A DNA stretch of 64,000 bases from Symbiodinium natans (GCA_905221605.1 CAJNDS010002272.1:298501-362500); one strand, 5' to 3'; shown: positions 1 through 9,630, numbered from the stretch's first letter. Translations and numbers: made by a program. The notes: a model not told the origin generated them from the sequence alone.

Positions 1-57
1 CCCTAAACCTAAACCCTAAACCCTAAACCCTAAACCCTAAACCCTAAACCCTAAACC
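1..57 (+). repeat. CCCTAAA telomere-type array at window edge
   Basis: About eight CCCTAAA heptads, one short by a base. C-strand orientation at the left edge is what a left chromosome end would show, but the same arrays occur throughout the window, so this may only be a window or contig edge inside an interstitial array. Confidence 0.9.
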
Positions 58-96
58 CCACACCCTTATACCCCCAAATCTCAACTCGCTGGGCAG

Positions 97-174
97 GACG
101 TCTCCGGTGAGGGTGACCTTGGCGAGGTGGACCCGGTCAAGAAGGGCTCCGACGTCGACGCTGAGACAGAAAGG
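97..174 (+). CDS. Exon-like island, acidic peptide, product unknown
   Basis: Follows ...gggcag (AG|G) and stays open for 26 codons with third positions almost all G or C; the peptide includes GEVDPVKKGSDVDAETER. It ends at AGG|GTTTAG, so the donor GT would be the first bases of the telomere-like array. An internal TCCG|GTGAGG is a competing donor. The minus strand is also open here with a good pyrimidine tract, but its third-position GC is lower. Confidence 0.45.
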
Positions 175-539
175 GTTTAGGGTGGTGTGGGGTTTATAGG
201 GTTTAGGGTTTAGGGTTTTTAGTTTTTAGGGTTTACGGTTTACGGTTTAGGGTTTAGGGTTCAGGGTTCAGGGTTTAGGGTTTAGGGTTTAGGGTTTAGG
301 GTTTAGGGTTCAGGGTTCAGGGTTCAGGGTTTAGGGTTTAGGGTTTAGGGTATAGGGTTCAGGGTTTAGGGTTTAGGGTATAGGGTGTTCGCTTCTGCAG
401 CGTGTAGAGCAGTGACTCTTCCAACCCGGACACCCCGCATCGAAGCCAACGTCTAACACAAAAGCTGCAAGACCCAATGCAGGGGATTACTGTTCTTGGT
501 GAGTGTACATAAGGGGTTCTTTTTTTAATATCGGTGAGT

Positions 540-570
<31 letters not shown>

Positions 571-571
571 C

Positions 572-608
<37 letters not shown>

Positions 609-773
609 GGGGTGTTCTCTTTCGGGATACAAGGAATATAAACCCTACTTCGGGGCACCCTTTTTGGGGAGTTAAGGGGATTCTATTCTATATTTGGTAT
701 AAAAGGGGTACCCCTAGTTTGGGAAATGCCCCTTTAGTACATACTTGGATGTACACAGCCCTTCACTCGGAAG
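175..773. repeat. TTTAGGG/TTCAGGG array plus dispersed element and TA microsatellite
   Basis: 175-387 is degenerate TTTAGGG with TTCAGGG and TATAGGG variants. 467-660 matches 37250-37420 in part (ttggtgagtgta...taagg...ttttttaatat, then ...ataaaccctacttcgg), so it is a dispersed repeat; a TA run at 540-608 interrupts it. No coding support. Confidence 0.7.
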
Positions 774-870
774 GTTCGGAGATCACTGATTGGGCTGAAA
801 CGGTTGCTCGTGCATGTGACACAGACTGTTTGGACTGGAGTTGCCATGAAACCTTCGAGCTTCGCTGGGT
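774..870 (+). CDS. Exon-like island with strong GTAAGT donor
   Basis: AAG|GT start (AG|G) and GGGT|GTAAGT end. The frame gives SEITDWAETVARACDTD followed by CLDWSCHETFELRWV, Cys/Trp rich and GC3-rich. Donor phase is 2. Product not recognised. A second frame (TVWTGVAMKPSSF) is also open but poorer at third positions. Confidence 0.5.
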
Positions 871-1012
871 GTAAGTTCCGCTCGGGCTTATCATGGAACC
901 CGTCCAAATCGCAATGGCGATGGGTTATACCCAAGCGGTTGATCCATTACGGCTTTGTCAACCTGTGGCGCCGAGCATGTTTCCACTTGCATGGTTGCGC
1001 GCGACTGAATAG

Positions 1013-1081
1013 AGCCCAATATCCGGCTCGCTGAATCCTGCCTGCGCCTTAGGCAGCCAATTCGAGGGCCATGGGGCATGA
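1013..1081 (+). CDS. Possible terminal exon
   Basis: After gaatag, frame SPISGSLNPACALGSQFE... to TGA. If joined to 774-870 by phase, a different frame (VAQYPAR, then stop) would be used, so the reading is ambiguous. Confidence 0.3.
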   Translation, partial: SPISGSLNPACALGSQFEGHGA

Positions 1082-2085
1082 GCCCATCTGCCGGGTTTAG
1101 ATATTACAGGGTTAGGGTTGAGGGTTTAGGGTTTAGGGTTTCGGATTTAGGGTTACCGGGTCTAGGGGTTTAGGGTTTAGGGTTGTAGGGTTATATGCAC
1201 CCAAACAACCTGTACCCGACTAGCGTCCCTAACCCTAAAACCCTAGAGCCTAGAACCCGAAAACCCTGAGACCCTAAAACCCGAGAACCCTAACACCCTA
1301 CCCCAAACCAGGGTCAGGTGGCACCCCCCCCCCCTCAGATTTTGGATTGACCTGTACAGTTCTCCGTAGCCCAACATGGGAGTTTACGAAAACAAGGGAC
1401 TTAAAAATCGACCCCCAAACAGTAGGATTCCCTGATTTGACCCCGAGAACCCTAAACCCTAAACCCTAAACCCCCTAATTTCGGACACCACACATAGTTA
1501 TTTCGTCCACAAACGCCAGAGCTGAGCCAAGGAACTAACCCCTAAACCCTTGAACCCCTAAACCCGAAACCCCTAAACCCCTAAACCCTAAACCCCGAAA
1601 TACCAAAACCCTGAACCCTAAACCCGTAAACCCCAAACCCCTAAACCCCTAAACCCCTAAACCCCTAAACCCCTAAACCCCTAAACCCCTAAACCCCTAA
1701 ATACTAAAACCCTAAACCCCTAAAACCCTAAAACCCTAAAATACTAAAACCCTAAACCCAAAACCCCCAAACCCCTCAAACCCTAAACCCTAAACCCCTA
1801 AACCCTAAAACCCTAAAACCCTAAAACCCTAAAGCCCTAAAGCCCTAAAACCCTAAAGCCTTAAAACCCTAAACCCCTAAACCCCTAAACCCTAAACCCT
1901 AAAACCCTAAAGCCCTAAAACCCTAACACCCAAAACCCCTAAACCCCTAAACCCCTAAACCCCTAAACCCCTAAACCCTAAACCCTAACCCCAAACCCCT
2001 CAACCCTAAACCCTAAGCCCTAAACCCTAAACCCTAAACCCTAGCCCTAAACCCTAGCCCTAAACCCTAAACCCCTGGACCCGAG
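1082..2085. repeat. Telomere-like arrays of several variants
   Basis: Opens with TTTAGGG, flips to the CCCTAAA strand by 1230, and from about 1555 is dominated by CCCCTAAA octamers (1640-1700), then CCCTAAAA and CCCTAAAG. 1375-1450 holds a non-telomeric piece (cgacccccaaacagtaggat) related to 26875-26930 and 55430-55510. No coding support. Confidence 0.85.
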
Positions 2086-2191
2086 GATGCCTTGCTCAAA
2101 GCCGCCATGGTGGCCGGATTCGCCCCAAACCTCTGCGTCCTTTACCGGGGGAACCGCTCACCGCAGGGGCACCCAGAGATGGACCCTTCGG
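2086..2191 (+). CDS. Exon of a probable DExH-box RNA helicase (C-terminal OB-fold region)
   Basis: Starts after cccgag (AG|G), runs 35 codons and ends TCG G|GTCTGGGTTTAGGG. The peptide begins DALLKAAMVAGFAPNLCVLY and continues RGNRSPQGHPEMDPS. In DEAH/RHA-type helicases the segment entering the OB-fold domain carries a pattern like (A/K)LL(K/R)A...AGLYPN(V/L), to which this fits: small-residue helix, AGF, then PNL. That is known family knowledge matched by eye; no alignment was possible. Such proteins unwind RNA in splicing, ribosome biogenesis or decay. The neighbouring exons of this gene are not identified, and the exon is flanked on both sides by telomere-type arrays. Confidence 0.55.
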
Positions 2192-2335
2192 GTCTGGGTT
2201 TAGGGTTTAGGGTTTAGGGTTTAGGGTTTAGGGTTTATTTAGGGTTTAGGGTTTAGGGTTTAGGGTTTGGGGTTTGGGGTTTGGGGTTTGGGGTTCAGGG
2301 TTTAGGGTTCAGGGTTTAGGGTTTAGCGGTTTATG
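2192..2335. repeat. TTTAGGG array with TTTGGGG and TTCAGGG blocks
   Basis: Directly abuts the donor of the helicase-like exon. The array passes from TTTAGGG to four TTTGGGG heptads to TTCAGGG. Confidence 0.9.
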
Positions 2336-2416
2336 CTAATGGATAGAGTGCCGTGCGTGGCGCTTAGATTTTTGAGTTCCTGATCACAGGTCAGATAGAA
2401 TGGTTCTGTGCTGTTT

Positions 2417-2553
2417 GAACTGCGTGCAACACTGAGCAAAGTGAAATCAAACACGTGTACTGCAGACAAAGGCTCCTTCAAAAAGTGCTTGAAGGAGCTC
2501 TTGTCTTAGCAACACGTAGTTGATTGCACTTTGGCTCGGTGTTCAACGCTTGC
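2417..2553 (+). repeat. Imperfect ~65-bp-stem hairpin
   Basis: The tip is ctccttcaa / ttgaaggag around a 7-nt loop (2482-2488). The arms continue with mismatches: left gcaacactgagcaaagtg pairs with right gcactttggctcggtgttc, and left acacgtgt pairs with right aacacgta. This is either a MITE relic or a long fold-back RNA such as a small-RNA precursor. Confidence 0.55.
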
Positions 2554-2812
2554 GTGCGAAGTCTTGCGTGCGTTTGACTTCTACCCTTCGAATATGTTTT
2601 AAGAAATTGTCAACGCAGTTGCGCTGAGCCAGTACGCACGTTAGTTGAGTTTATTCCGCGCCGAACACTTTTATGGGCACCTGCCTTAACCCCTTTCATG
2701 GAGACCGAAATGCAACCCCGCCGCCGCCCCCCCTCCCTTACCTTTCCCAGTGTAAGGGTTAAGGGCTTAGGATTTAGGGTGGCTCTAGGCTGCAGGGTTC
2801 TCGCGTTTGCAG

Positions 2813-2870
2813 GTACTGGTACCTGGACAGCAACGAGGAGGCACCAAGAGAGTGGGCTATTGGGGACTAG
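2813..2870 (+). CDS. Exon-like island (YWYLDSNEEAP...)
   Basis: tttgcag|G start; frame YWYLDSNEEAPREWAIGD then TAG. The YWYLDSN motif is reminiscent of GYF-like domains, but too short to call. No GT donor before the stop, so it is terminal or a fragment. Confidence 0.35.
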
Positions 2871-3059
2871 GATGAGCCTTAACACCCTGAAGTCCTAACG
2901 ATAAAGCCCTGCACCCTACATCCGAAACCCCTCAACCCTGAACCCGACACCCCAACACCCCAAACCCTAACCCTACGGTTTAGCCCTGAACCGTCAGCTC
3001 AAAAACCCTCCATAAACCCTAAGCGCCAAAACCCGAAACCCGAAAACCCTAACCCTGAA

Positions 3060-3208
3060 CTCTCAACCCTAAACTTTAAACCCTAAGCCCTAAACCCTAA
3101 GCCCTAAGCCCTAAGCCCTAAACCTTAAGCCCTAAACCCTAAACCCTAAACCCTAAGCCCTAAGCCCTAAGCCCTAAGCCCTAAGCCCTAAGCCCTAAAA
3201 GCCCTAAG
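3060..3208 (+). repeat. CCCTAAG/CCCTAAA mixed array
   Basis: Heptads alternate CCCTAAA and CCCTAAG and become pure CCCTAAG in 3147-3195, a variant block not seen in the flanking arrays. Confidence 0.9.
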
Positions 3209-3268
3209 CCACCTTTCCGTTGGAGGTGTCGCCCTTCCGAGGGTCGGCCAATGCAGACTACCAGATGG
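3209..3268 (+). CDS. Exon-like island
   Basis: Starts right after CCCTAAG (AG acceptor from the array). Frame TFPLEVSPFRGSANADYQMG with very high GC3; donor ATGG|GTGGGG. If not spliced there it reads on to a TAG at about 3300. Confidence 0.4.
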
Positions 3269-3313
3269 GTGGGGCGGACCGTGCTCTCTCTTTCTCTTAG
3301 GCTTTTTTTTTTT

Positions 3314-3344
<31 letters not shown>

Positions 3345-4251
3345 TGGGTTAGGGTTTAGGGTTTAGGGTAAAGGGTAAAGGGTAAAGGGTTTAGGGTTTA
3401 GGGGCTTAGGGTTTATGGAGGGTTTTTAGGGTTTAGGGTTTCTCATACGCTTTTTGGGGATAAGGGTTTAGTGTTTACAGCGTGTATAGGGTTTACAGGG
3501 TTTTAGGGTCACTTAGGGTTCATAGGTTTTTTTAGGGTTTACAGGGTTTATAGGGTTTATAGGGTTTACAGGGTTTAGAGGGTCTAGGCCTCGCTCGCTC
3601 TCTCTCTCTCTCTTTCTCTCTCCTTCTCTCTCTCTCTCTCTTTTTGTTTTTTTTTTTTCTCTCTCTCTCTCTCTCTCTCTCGCTCTCTCGCTCTCTTTCT
3701 CTTCGGTCTGGGTTTATTGGGCTAGGGTTTAGGGTTCAGAAGCGGGGGTGGGTGTGGGTGGAGGTGGGGCGGGGTTGGTGGGGGGTGGTGGTGGGGGATT
3801 GTAGGCCTAAACCCTAGCTAAGTGATCACGCGATGATTGAGCTTCAGGATTTTTACCTCGGTTGCTCCAGATAGTTTGGAGTGTTGGAGGTCGATCATCT
3901 AGGTTCTGCACATGGTTATTGACTCTTTCGGGCATGAAAGCAGTTGCAGTAACATCCCTTACAGGTTAAAACTTCATGAATAAATACATAACTGGACACA
4001 GAAATTCATAAACATACACAACAAACATACATACGTACATGTTAGTACATCTGTGTGTATATGTGATATATATATATATGTATAGGTATATCTGTTTTAT
4101 GCAGTTAAGTATGTTTAGATGCACTGCAGTACGACATGCGTGCATACAGACATGGGTACTTACTTACGCCCCATTTGGGTTTAGGGTTTAGGGTTTAGGG
4201 TTTAGGGTTTAGGGTTACTAGAGACTGACCTTCGCTACTCGCTCCCCCCAG
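3269..4251. repeat. Low-complexity tracts, CT microsatellite, arrays
   Basis: Holds T20-G20 at 3303-3346, degenerate TTTAGGG to 3590, a CT/CTTT microsatellite at 3592-3705, G-rich sequence at 3740-3800, unique sequence 3810-4170 with TA runs near 4060, then TTTAGGG at 4177-4216. No convincing coding island seen. Confidence 0.7.
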
Positions 4252-4290
4252 CTGCAGGGCGATGTGTCGCGTTGGATCCAGAACCAATGA
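4252..4290 (+). CDS. Short possible terminal exon
   Basis: gctccccccag|CTG start; frame LQGDVSRWIQNQ then TGA, immediately followed by an array. Short, so weak. Confidence 0.25.
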   Translation: MQGDVSRWIQNQ

Positions 4291-4454
4291 AAGTTTAGGG
4301 TTTAGGGTTTAGGGTTTAGGGTTTAGGGTTTAGGGTTTAGGGTTTAGGGTTTGCGTCCCAACTTCTGAACCCTAGAACCCAAACCCATGGCGGTTGGGCC
4401 GTGGATTCTTCGCAGCTGGGGGGCTTCATAAGCGTTCAGGGCTTGAGGGCTTAG

Positions 4455-4573
4455 GGGACTTCAACGTCCCAAAAGCTCAGCAGCCAAGAATTCACGCGCT
4501 TGTCACAAGCCCCCTCTCCCGCAGTCTTCTGCTCGCGCAAGCCCAAGAGCCCCTGAAATCTGAAGCTTTTGGG
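4455..4573 (+). CDS. Exon-like island, 39 codons
   Basis: ttag|GG start, frame DFNVPKAQQPRIHALVTSP then LSRSLLLAQAQEPLKSEAFG, ending GGG|GTTTAGGG at the array. A competing later acceptor is ctcccgcag at 4524. The open frame extends upstream to 4394. Product unknown. Confidence 0.45.
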
Positions 4574-5458
4574 GTTTAGGGTTTAGGGTTTAGGGTTTAG
4601 GGATATTCTAAACCCCCTCGAGCCCTAAGCCCTATGTAAACTCTAAAGTTGCAACGGTGAGGACGGAGAGGAGTGGATGGTCTTTAGCGATTCCATGAAG
4701 ATGGGCAGGCAGGAATTCGTAGTTGAGGATTTCTGCTTTGTAGTTGCCATTTAGGGGACAGTTCTTTGTTCACTTTTAGTACTACCCATACCCAAAACAC
4801 TAAACCCTAAATGCTAAACCAGAATTAGTAAGGTGTTCATAGGGTTTGGCGGGTGCAGGACGTCGTCGCAAGGACACAGTTCATGGAGTCTCTTTTTTTC
4901 GAACCCTCGATCGGTTTCCTTAAACCCACAACCCTTAACTCTAGGCCCTAAAAATCTGGTTGGGGGGGGGGGGGAGGCGGGGGGTCACGGGCGGCGTTCT
5001 AAATTCTGGGCTCGGTTTGGGCATCTTGATACAAAGGCCTGTATTGTAATTCAACACTTACCCACGACAGGACCTAAGTTTCGGAAACCTACCAGGGCTA
5101 CGCATGAGGCAGGGACCATACTACTGTTATTGGTGAGTGTGTTGACTCCTTGAAAGTGGTGAGAGCACATTTTGGATGTCCGTTGGGGGACACTAGCAAT
5201 AAAAGAGCCCTACCACCCCAAACCCTAAACCCTCAACCCTCAACCCTAAACCCTAAACCCTAAACCCTAAACCCTAAACCCTACCCCTGTTGGGAGCTCA
5301 GGCTATAGATCTTTCATAAGGTTTCCAATGCATGCCCCCACAAATCAAACTCGCCTAAACCCGAAACCCGAAGTTCAGGGCAAGCCCTAAACCCAAAAAC
5401 CCTAAAACCCTAAAGCCCTAAAACCCTAAAACCCTAAACCCCCTCCTGCCGCTGCCAG
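4574..5458. repeat. Arrays and unique spacer
   Basis: TTTAGGG at 4574-4600; unique sequence 4640-5215 with a G tract at 4961-4974 and a ggtgagtgtgttgac motif near 5130 shared with repeats at 500, 23733 and 37305; CCCTAAA/CCCTCAA arrays at 5216-5285 and CCCTAAAA at 5395-5440. No coding island selected. Confidence 0.65.
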
Positions 5459-5558
5459 GTTCAACTCCATCATGGACTCCTCCCTCGTCTTCTCGCCTTT
5501 CGTCCTTCTCTTCGCCAACGCGCTGCTGATCAAAGAGAAGGAGGGAGAGGCGCCATGA
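5459..5558 (+). CDS. C-terminal exon of a membrane protein
   Basis: cctgccgctgccag|G acceptor with a good pyrimidine tract. The frame opens FNSIMDSSLVFSPFVLLFAN, then ALLIKEKEGEAP and TGA. The stretch SLVFSPFVLLFANALLI is long and hydrophobic enough for one membrane span, ending in a charged cytosolic-type tail. Real stop, then an array 20 bp downstream. Family not recognised. Confidence 0.55.
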
Positions 5559-5577
5559 CAAGCCCTTCAATTCAGCC

Positions 5578-6020
5578 TTAGGGTTCTTAGGGTTCTTAGG
5601 GTTCTTAGGGTTCTTAGGGTTCTTAGGGTTCTTAGGGGGTGTTAGGGTTCTTAGGGGGTGTTAGGGTTCTTAGGGGGTGTTAGGGTTCTTAGGGGGCGTG
5701 AGGGTTCTTAGGGGGCGTGAGGGTTCTTAGGGGGCGTTAGGGTTCTTAGGGTTCTTAGGGTTCTTAGGGGTTCTTAGGGTTCTTAGGGGGTGTTAGGGTT
5801 CTTAGGGTTCTTAGGGTTCTTAGGGTTCTTAGGGGGTGTTAGGGTTCTTAGGGTTCTTAGGGTTCTTAGGGGGTGTTAGGGTTCTTAGGGGGTGTTAGGG
5901 TTCTTAGGGTTCTTAGGGTTCTTAGGGTTCTTAGGGTTCTTAGGGTTCTTAGGGTTCTTAGGGTTCTTAGGGTTCTTAGGGTTCTTAGGGTTCTTAGGGG
6001 GTGTTAGGGTGTTAGGGTTT
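5578..6020 (+). repeat. GGGTTCTTA nonamer array with GGGTGTTA units
   Basis: Derived telomere-like array of TTCTTAGGG 9-mers, interspersed in a patterned way with GGGGGTGTTAGGG and GGGGGCGTGAGGG units. Its translation gives a GFL-repeat peptide, which is an artefact. Confidence 0.9.
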
Positions 6021-6055
6021 AGGGTTCAGGGACTTCCCCCCTTTTTTTTGTTCAG

Positions 6056-6148
6056 GGGGGTCGGGCTGTTGGATCTATGTTGTTCCCCCCAACACCGGGT
6101 CGTCTCTTGCGGCTTTAAGAAAACTATGTGCGGGGCCTCGTGTCTGCA
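6056..6148 (+). CDS. Cys-rich exon-like island
   Basis: ttttttttgttcag|G acceptor; frame GVGLLDLCCSPQHRVVSCGF then KKTMCGASCL; donor TGCA|GTGAGG, phase 2. Good GC3 and excellent splice motifs at both ends. Confidence 0.5.
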
Positions 6149-6202
6149 GTGAGGTTTGGGGTTTAGGGTTTAGGGTTTAGGGTTTAGGCTTCATAAACCC
6201 AG

Positions 6203-6297
6203 AACTTCTTGAAGCAGCAATGCCTTGTCAGATCCGCTTCGACAAGTGGTACGCCTACATTCAGCAAGGAGCAGTGGACGAGTTGCTGTGTGATTCT
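6203..6297 (+). CDS. Exon-like island (IRFDKWYAYIQQGAVDELL)
   Basis: aacccag|AA start; frame LLEAAMPCQ then IRFDKWYAYIQQGAVDELL; donor TTGCT|GTGTGA. Strong GC3 in this frame. Joining by phase to 6148 would favour another open frame, so linkage is unsettled. Confidence 0.45.
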
Positions 6298-6569
6298 TGG
6301 GGGGGACTGGGGGGGGGAGGTTTCTCTGTGCAAAGCTGGCAGACATACTCATCCCCCTTCCTTCTCATGCTGTACCTTTTGAAGCCGTAAACCCTACACC
6401 CTAAATCCTAACCCCAAACCTCTAAACCCCAAAACCCTAAACTGAACTGCTCCCCTCCTTGGTTCTGAGTAGCGATCTCCCCAAGTCCTGTCTTGAGAAC
6501 TGCCCAGGACCTCTTAAGACCCCCCCAAAAACGTTAGACCACGAAAGTTTGGACTGAACCGTGAAAACC

Positions 6570-6670
6570 CGAACCCTAAGCCCCAAACCCTAAACCCTAA
6601 GCCCTAAGCCCTAAGCCCTAAGCCCTAAGCCCTAAGCCCTAAGCCCTAAACCCTAAACCCTAAACCCTAA
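6570..6670 (+). repeat. CCCTAAG then CCCTAAA array
   Basis: About eight consecutive CCCTAAG units flanked by CCCTAAA. Confidence 0.9.
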
Positions 6671-6692
6671 CCTCTTCGTTCTGCACACACAG

Positions 6693-6759
6693 CGGGCTGT
6701 GGCTGCAGGACCCTGGATCAAGGAGCTGCTGTACCTCCGCAGCCAGGCGAACTCGCTCG
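6693..6759 (+). CDS. Exon-like island (RAVAAGPWIKELLYLRSQ)
   Basis: cttcgttctgcacacacag|CGG start, frame RAVAAGPWIKELLYLRSQ then ANSL, donor CTCG|GTTTGG (phase 1). High GC3. Confidence 0.5.
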
Positions 6760-7425
6760 GTTTGGGGTTTTGAGGGTCCAGCCATCGGCTGGGATTTGGC
6801 CAGGGTTTGGGTTTAGGCTTCAGGGTTTAGGGCTCAGGGCTTAGGGTGGGGTTGTTGGGATTTAGTTGCTCAACACGCTGATCCTGAAACATTCTGGAGC
6901 CTTGATTTACAAGCTCGAAAGGCTTTGAGCTCTTGAAGGGATTATCAGAGGTCAGGGTTTAAGGATACAAGGGTTTAGGCTTTAAGGTTTAGGGTTCAAG
7001 GGTGGAGGGTTTAAGGGTTTTATATTGGCTTCAGGGTTTAGGGTTTCGGCTAGGACCGGGAGTCGGCCCTTTTTTCCTTTCTTAGGGTTGGGGTTCCCTT
7101 ATGCTCCCCTTCAAACCAAAACGTGCGCCCTTTTTATTCCTAGGTTACTCCCGGGTCTAGTACACCCTAAACCCTAAATCCTCCTAAGAACCCGAGGGTT
7201 TAGGGTGTATTAGCCTTGCCACAGTCAGCCCCTCGCTTTCTTTTCCGTCCCCAGGTGAGCCATCAACCCCAGACCCTAGACCCTAAGCCCTAAGCCCTAA
7301 ACCCTAAACTGGCCCTAAACCCTAAGCCCTAAGCCCCAAACCCTAAACCCTTATCTCAATCTTCGCCTCGTCACTGAAATAAGCTTTTAGGCAAGCATCC
7401 CCCCCAACCTGAAGAAGCCCGCCAG

Positions 7426-7471
7426 GTGATGCCGCAGTTCAAGGACCAATGCCGGGATGGCTTGTTTGAGG
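7426..7471 (+). CDS. Short exon-like island
   Basis: cccgccag|GTG start (AG|G), frame VMPQFKDQCRDGLFE, donor GAGG|GTTTAC. Confidence 0.45.
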
Positions 7472-7595
7472 GTTTACGGTTTAGGCTTTCGGGTGTAGGG
7501 TTTAGGGTTCAGGGTTTATATGTTCAGAGGTTTGAGGTGTTTAGGGTTTTATGCTTCTCGAGCTTTTCGGGCTTGTGCCTCCTCTTTCGCGCGAG

Positions 7596-7678
7596 GAAGC
7601 CATGGAAGCGAGAAACATCGCCGAGTTCCCCAGAGAGCTGGTGGCGCGCATGGTGGACTTCCTCAGGACCCGTTCAGG
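7596..7678 (+). CDS. Exon-like island whose 3' end is repeated downstream
   Basis: gcgcgag|GAA start, frame EAMEARNIAEFPRELVARMV then DFLRTRS; end either at FLR or at TTCAGG|GTTTGG. Its terminal ggtggacttcctcagg recurs at 7731, 7909 and 8085 within the following array. Confidence 0.45.
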
Positions 7679-8120
7679 GTTTGGGGTTTAGGGATTAGGG
7701 GTCTTAGGATTTTGGGCCTTTAGGGTTTTAGGTGGACTTCCTCAGGCCCTTAAGGTTTCAGGGTTTTAGGGTTTTAGGGTTTTAGGGTTTTAGGGTTTTA
7801 GGGTTTTAGGGTTTTAGGGATTTCGGGAGGGTTTCAGGGTTTTAGGGTTTTAGGGTTTTTAGGGTGTTAGGGTTTCAGGGTTTTGGGGTTTTAGGCTTAG
7901 GGTTTTAGGTGGACTTCCACAGGCCAAGGGACTAAAGGAGTGACCCTTATGAGGGACCTGAGGGTTTTCCTTAGGTATGTAGGGAATATAAGGTATCCCA
8001 CCCCCCCGGCCCCTTGTGATATTCTCGGTCTTAGGGTTAAGGATTCAAGGGTTTCAGGGTGTTAGGGTTTTAGGGAGAGTCTTAGGCGGACTTCCTCAAG
8101 GAACCCCCCCCCCCCCCGCC
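7679..8120 (+). repeat. TTTTAGGG octamer arrays with repeated exon-end fragments
   Basis: Chlamydomonas-type TTTTAGGG octamers (7750-7820 and nearby) alternate with three diverged copies of the preceding exon's end: 7731-7746, 7909-7924 and 8085-8099. A C tract lies at 8105-8118. Confidence 0.8.
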
Positions 8121-8447
8121 CCCCATGATTCTATCGGTCTTTCTGGTGTTGTATTTAGGGTTTAGGGTTTAGGGCTTTTACCGCGCGAGATCCCGTGAGA
8201 CCTGTTGAGCAGCCGCTCTCAGTCTTTGAGGCATGGGCAGTTCCCTTATTGTGGTCCCTTCGTTTGGGGAAATCTGAAATCATGGACACCCTCAACCCCC
8301 AAAAGCCCCAAGCTCTAAACCCCTAACCCCTAAACTCCTAAACTCCTAAACCTCAAACCCTAAACTCCTAAACTCCTAAACCCTAAACTCCTGAACCCTA
8401 AACCCTAGATCCTAAACCCGAACCCTGTTGTCAATGCAAATCTCCAG

Positions 8448-8505
8448 GCAGCGGCCAATCCGGCTAGACAAGATCGAGGCTGCGTCGGGGTGGGCCCAGA
8501 CCAGG
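8448..8505 (+). CDS. Exon-like island (QRPIRLDKIEAASGWAQTR)
   Basis: aatctccag|G start, frame QRPIRLDKIEAASGWAQTR, donor AGG|GTTTCAG, with an internal GG|GTGGGC alternative. Confidence 0.45.
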
Positions 8506-8714
8506 GTTTCAGGCTTGAGGTTTCGTAAAGGGTTTATGGAGTGGCGAGTTTAGAGTTTAGGGTTTTGGAGTTTAGGGTTTAGGAGTTTAGAGTTTAGGGT
8601 TTTGGAGTTTTGGGGTTGAGGAGTTTCGGAGTGTCGGGGTTCAGGCTTCAGGGTCTCTACCACTAGCTTCGTCCACATGGGGCTTTGGGATTTCAGGGCT
8701 GGCCCAGACTTGGC

Positions 8715-9020
8715 GTTCAGGGTTCAGGGTTCAGGGTTTAGGGTTTAGGGTTCAGGGTTCAGGGTTCAGGGTTCAGGGTTTAGGGTTCAGGGTTTAGGGT
8801 TTAGGGTTTAGGGCTAGGACTCAGACGTCGCTCCAGGCTGCGCCTCGCTCCATCGATGAAGAGATCACAGGCCATGTGGGGTTCAGAAGGATGCCTTGCA
8901 TCTGAGGGTTGAGGGTTTAGGGTTCAGGGTTTAGGATTTAGTGTTTGGGGTTTGGGGTTTGGGGTTTAGGGTTTAGGGTTTGGGGTTTGGGGTTTGGGGT
9001 TTAGGGTTTAGGGTTTAGGG
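8715..9020 (+). repeat. TTCAGGG, TTTAGGG and TTTGGGG arrays around a short island
   Basis: 8716-8812 and 8905-9020; the second contains blocks of TTTGGGG (8942-8965, 8980-9000). Confidence 0.85.
8837..8905 (+). CDS. Possible terminal exon (AAPRSIDEEITGHVGFRRMP)
   Basis: gctccag|G start, 22 codons to TGA. High GC3 at first, weaker at the end; a donor before the stop is possible. Confidence 0.35.
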   Translation, partial: AAPRSIDEEITGHVGFRRMPCI

Positions 9021-9277
9021 CTTGAGTCTTGGCTGCCCAGTGGTGCCCCCTTTTGCTCCCTTTCTTTGGGGTTCTTAGGCTCACAAGGTAGCCGGCCCCA
9101 CAAAGGGTACCCTCTCTTTGAAGATGGCTACTGGGCTACCAAGGGGGTTTCGGGTTTAGGGTTTAGGGTTTAGGGTTTAGGGTTTAGGGTTTAGGGTTTA
9201 GGGTTTAGGGTTCGTATTCAGGTTTTTTGGTGGTGTTGCACCGCCAAGTTTGTAAGGAAGATAAGTTTGCGCCGTAG

Positions 9278-9318
9278 CTGAGGGAGATGGTCCACGTGCT
9301 CATAGCCCTCCGGGAAGA
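9278..9318 (+). CDS. Short exon-like island (LREMVHVLIALRE)
   Basis: gcgccgtag|CTG start, amphipathic helical frame, donor GA|GTGAAC. The longer minus-strand ORFs here are driven by a CTGT/ACAG microsatellite at 9381-9408. Confidence 0.35.
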
Positions 9319-9518
9319 GTGAACATTCCGAAAGCACATGCAACCTGAAACCCCTGGCCCATGAAGCTTCAGATCGTGTGACTCTGTCTGTCTGCCTGTC
9401 TGTCTGTCGGTGTGTGTGCCTTGCAACCCTGTCTAGCCTCAACCCTACACCCTAAACCTAAACCCGAAACCCTGAATCAATCCCATCGGAGGCTTGGGGT
9501 CTACTGGCCTTCAGGGGG

Positions 9519-9630
9519 TTGGCCTAAACCCTAAACCCCAAACCCTAAACCCTAAACCCTAAACCCTAAACCCTAAACCCTAAACCCTAACCCTAAACCC
9601 TAAACCCTAAACCCTAAACCCCAAACCCTA
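9519..9630 (+). repeat. CCCTAAA array
   Basis: About 15 near-perfect heptads. Confidence 0.95.

Noticed and set aside
5892-6152. GFLGFL-repeat ORF
   Set aside because: Pure translation of the TTCTTAGGG nonamer array; only its tail (6056-6148) is kept as an exon-like island.
9205-9442. Two minus-strand ORFs of ~73 codons
   Set aside because: Their N-termini are TDRQTDRQ-type translation of a CTGT microsatellite.
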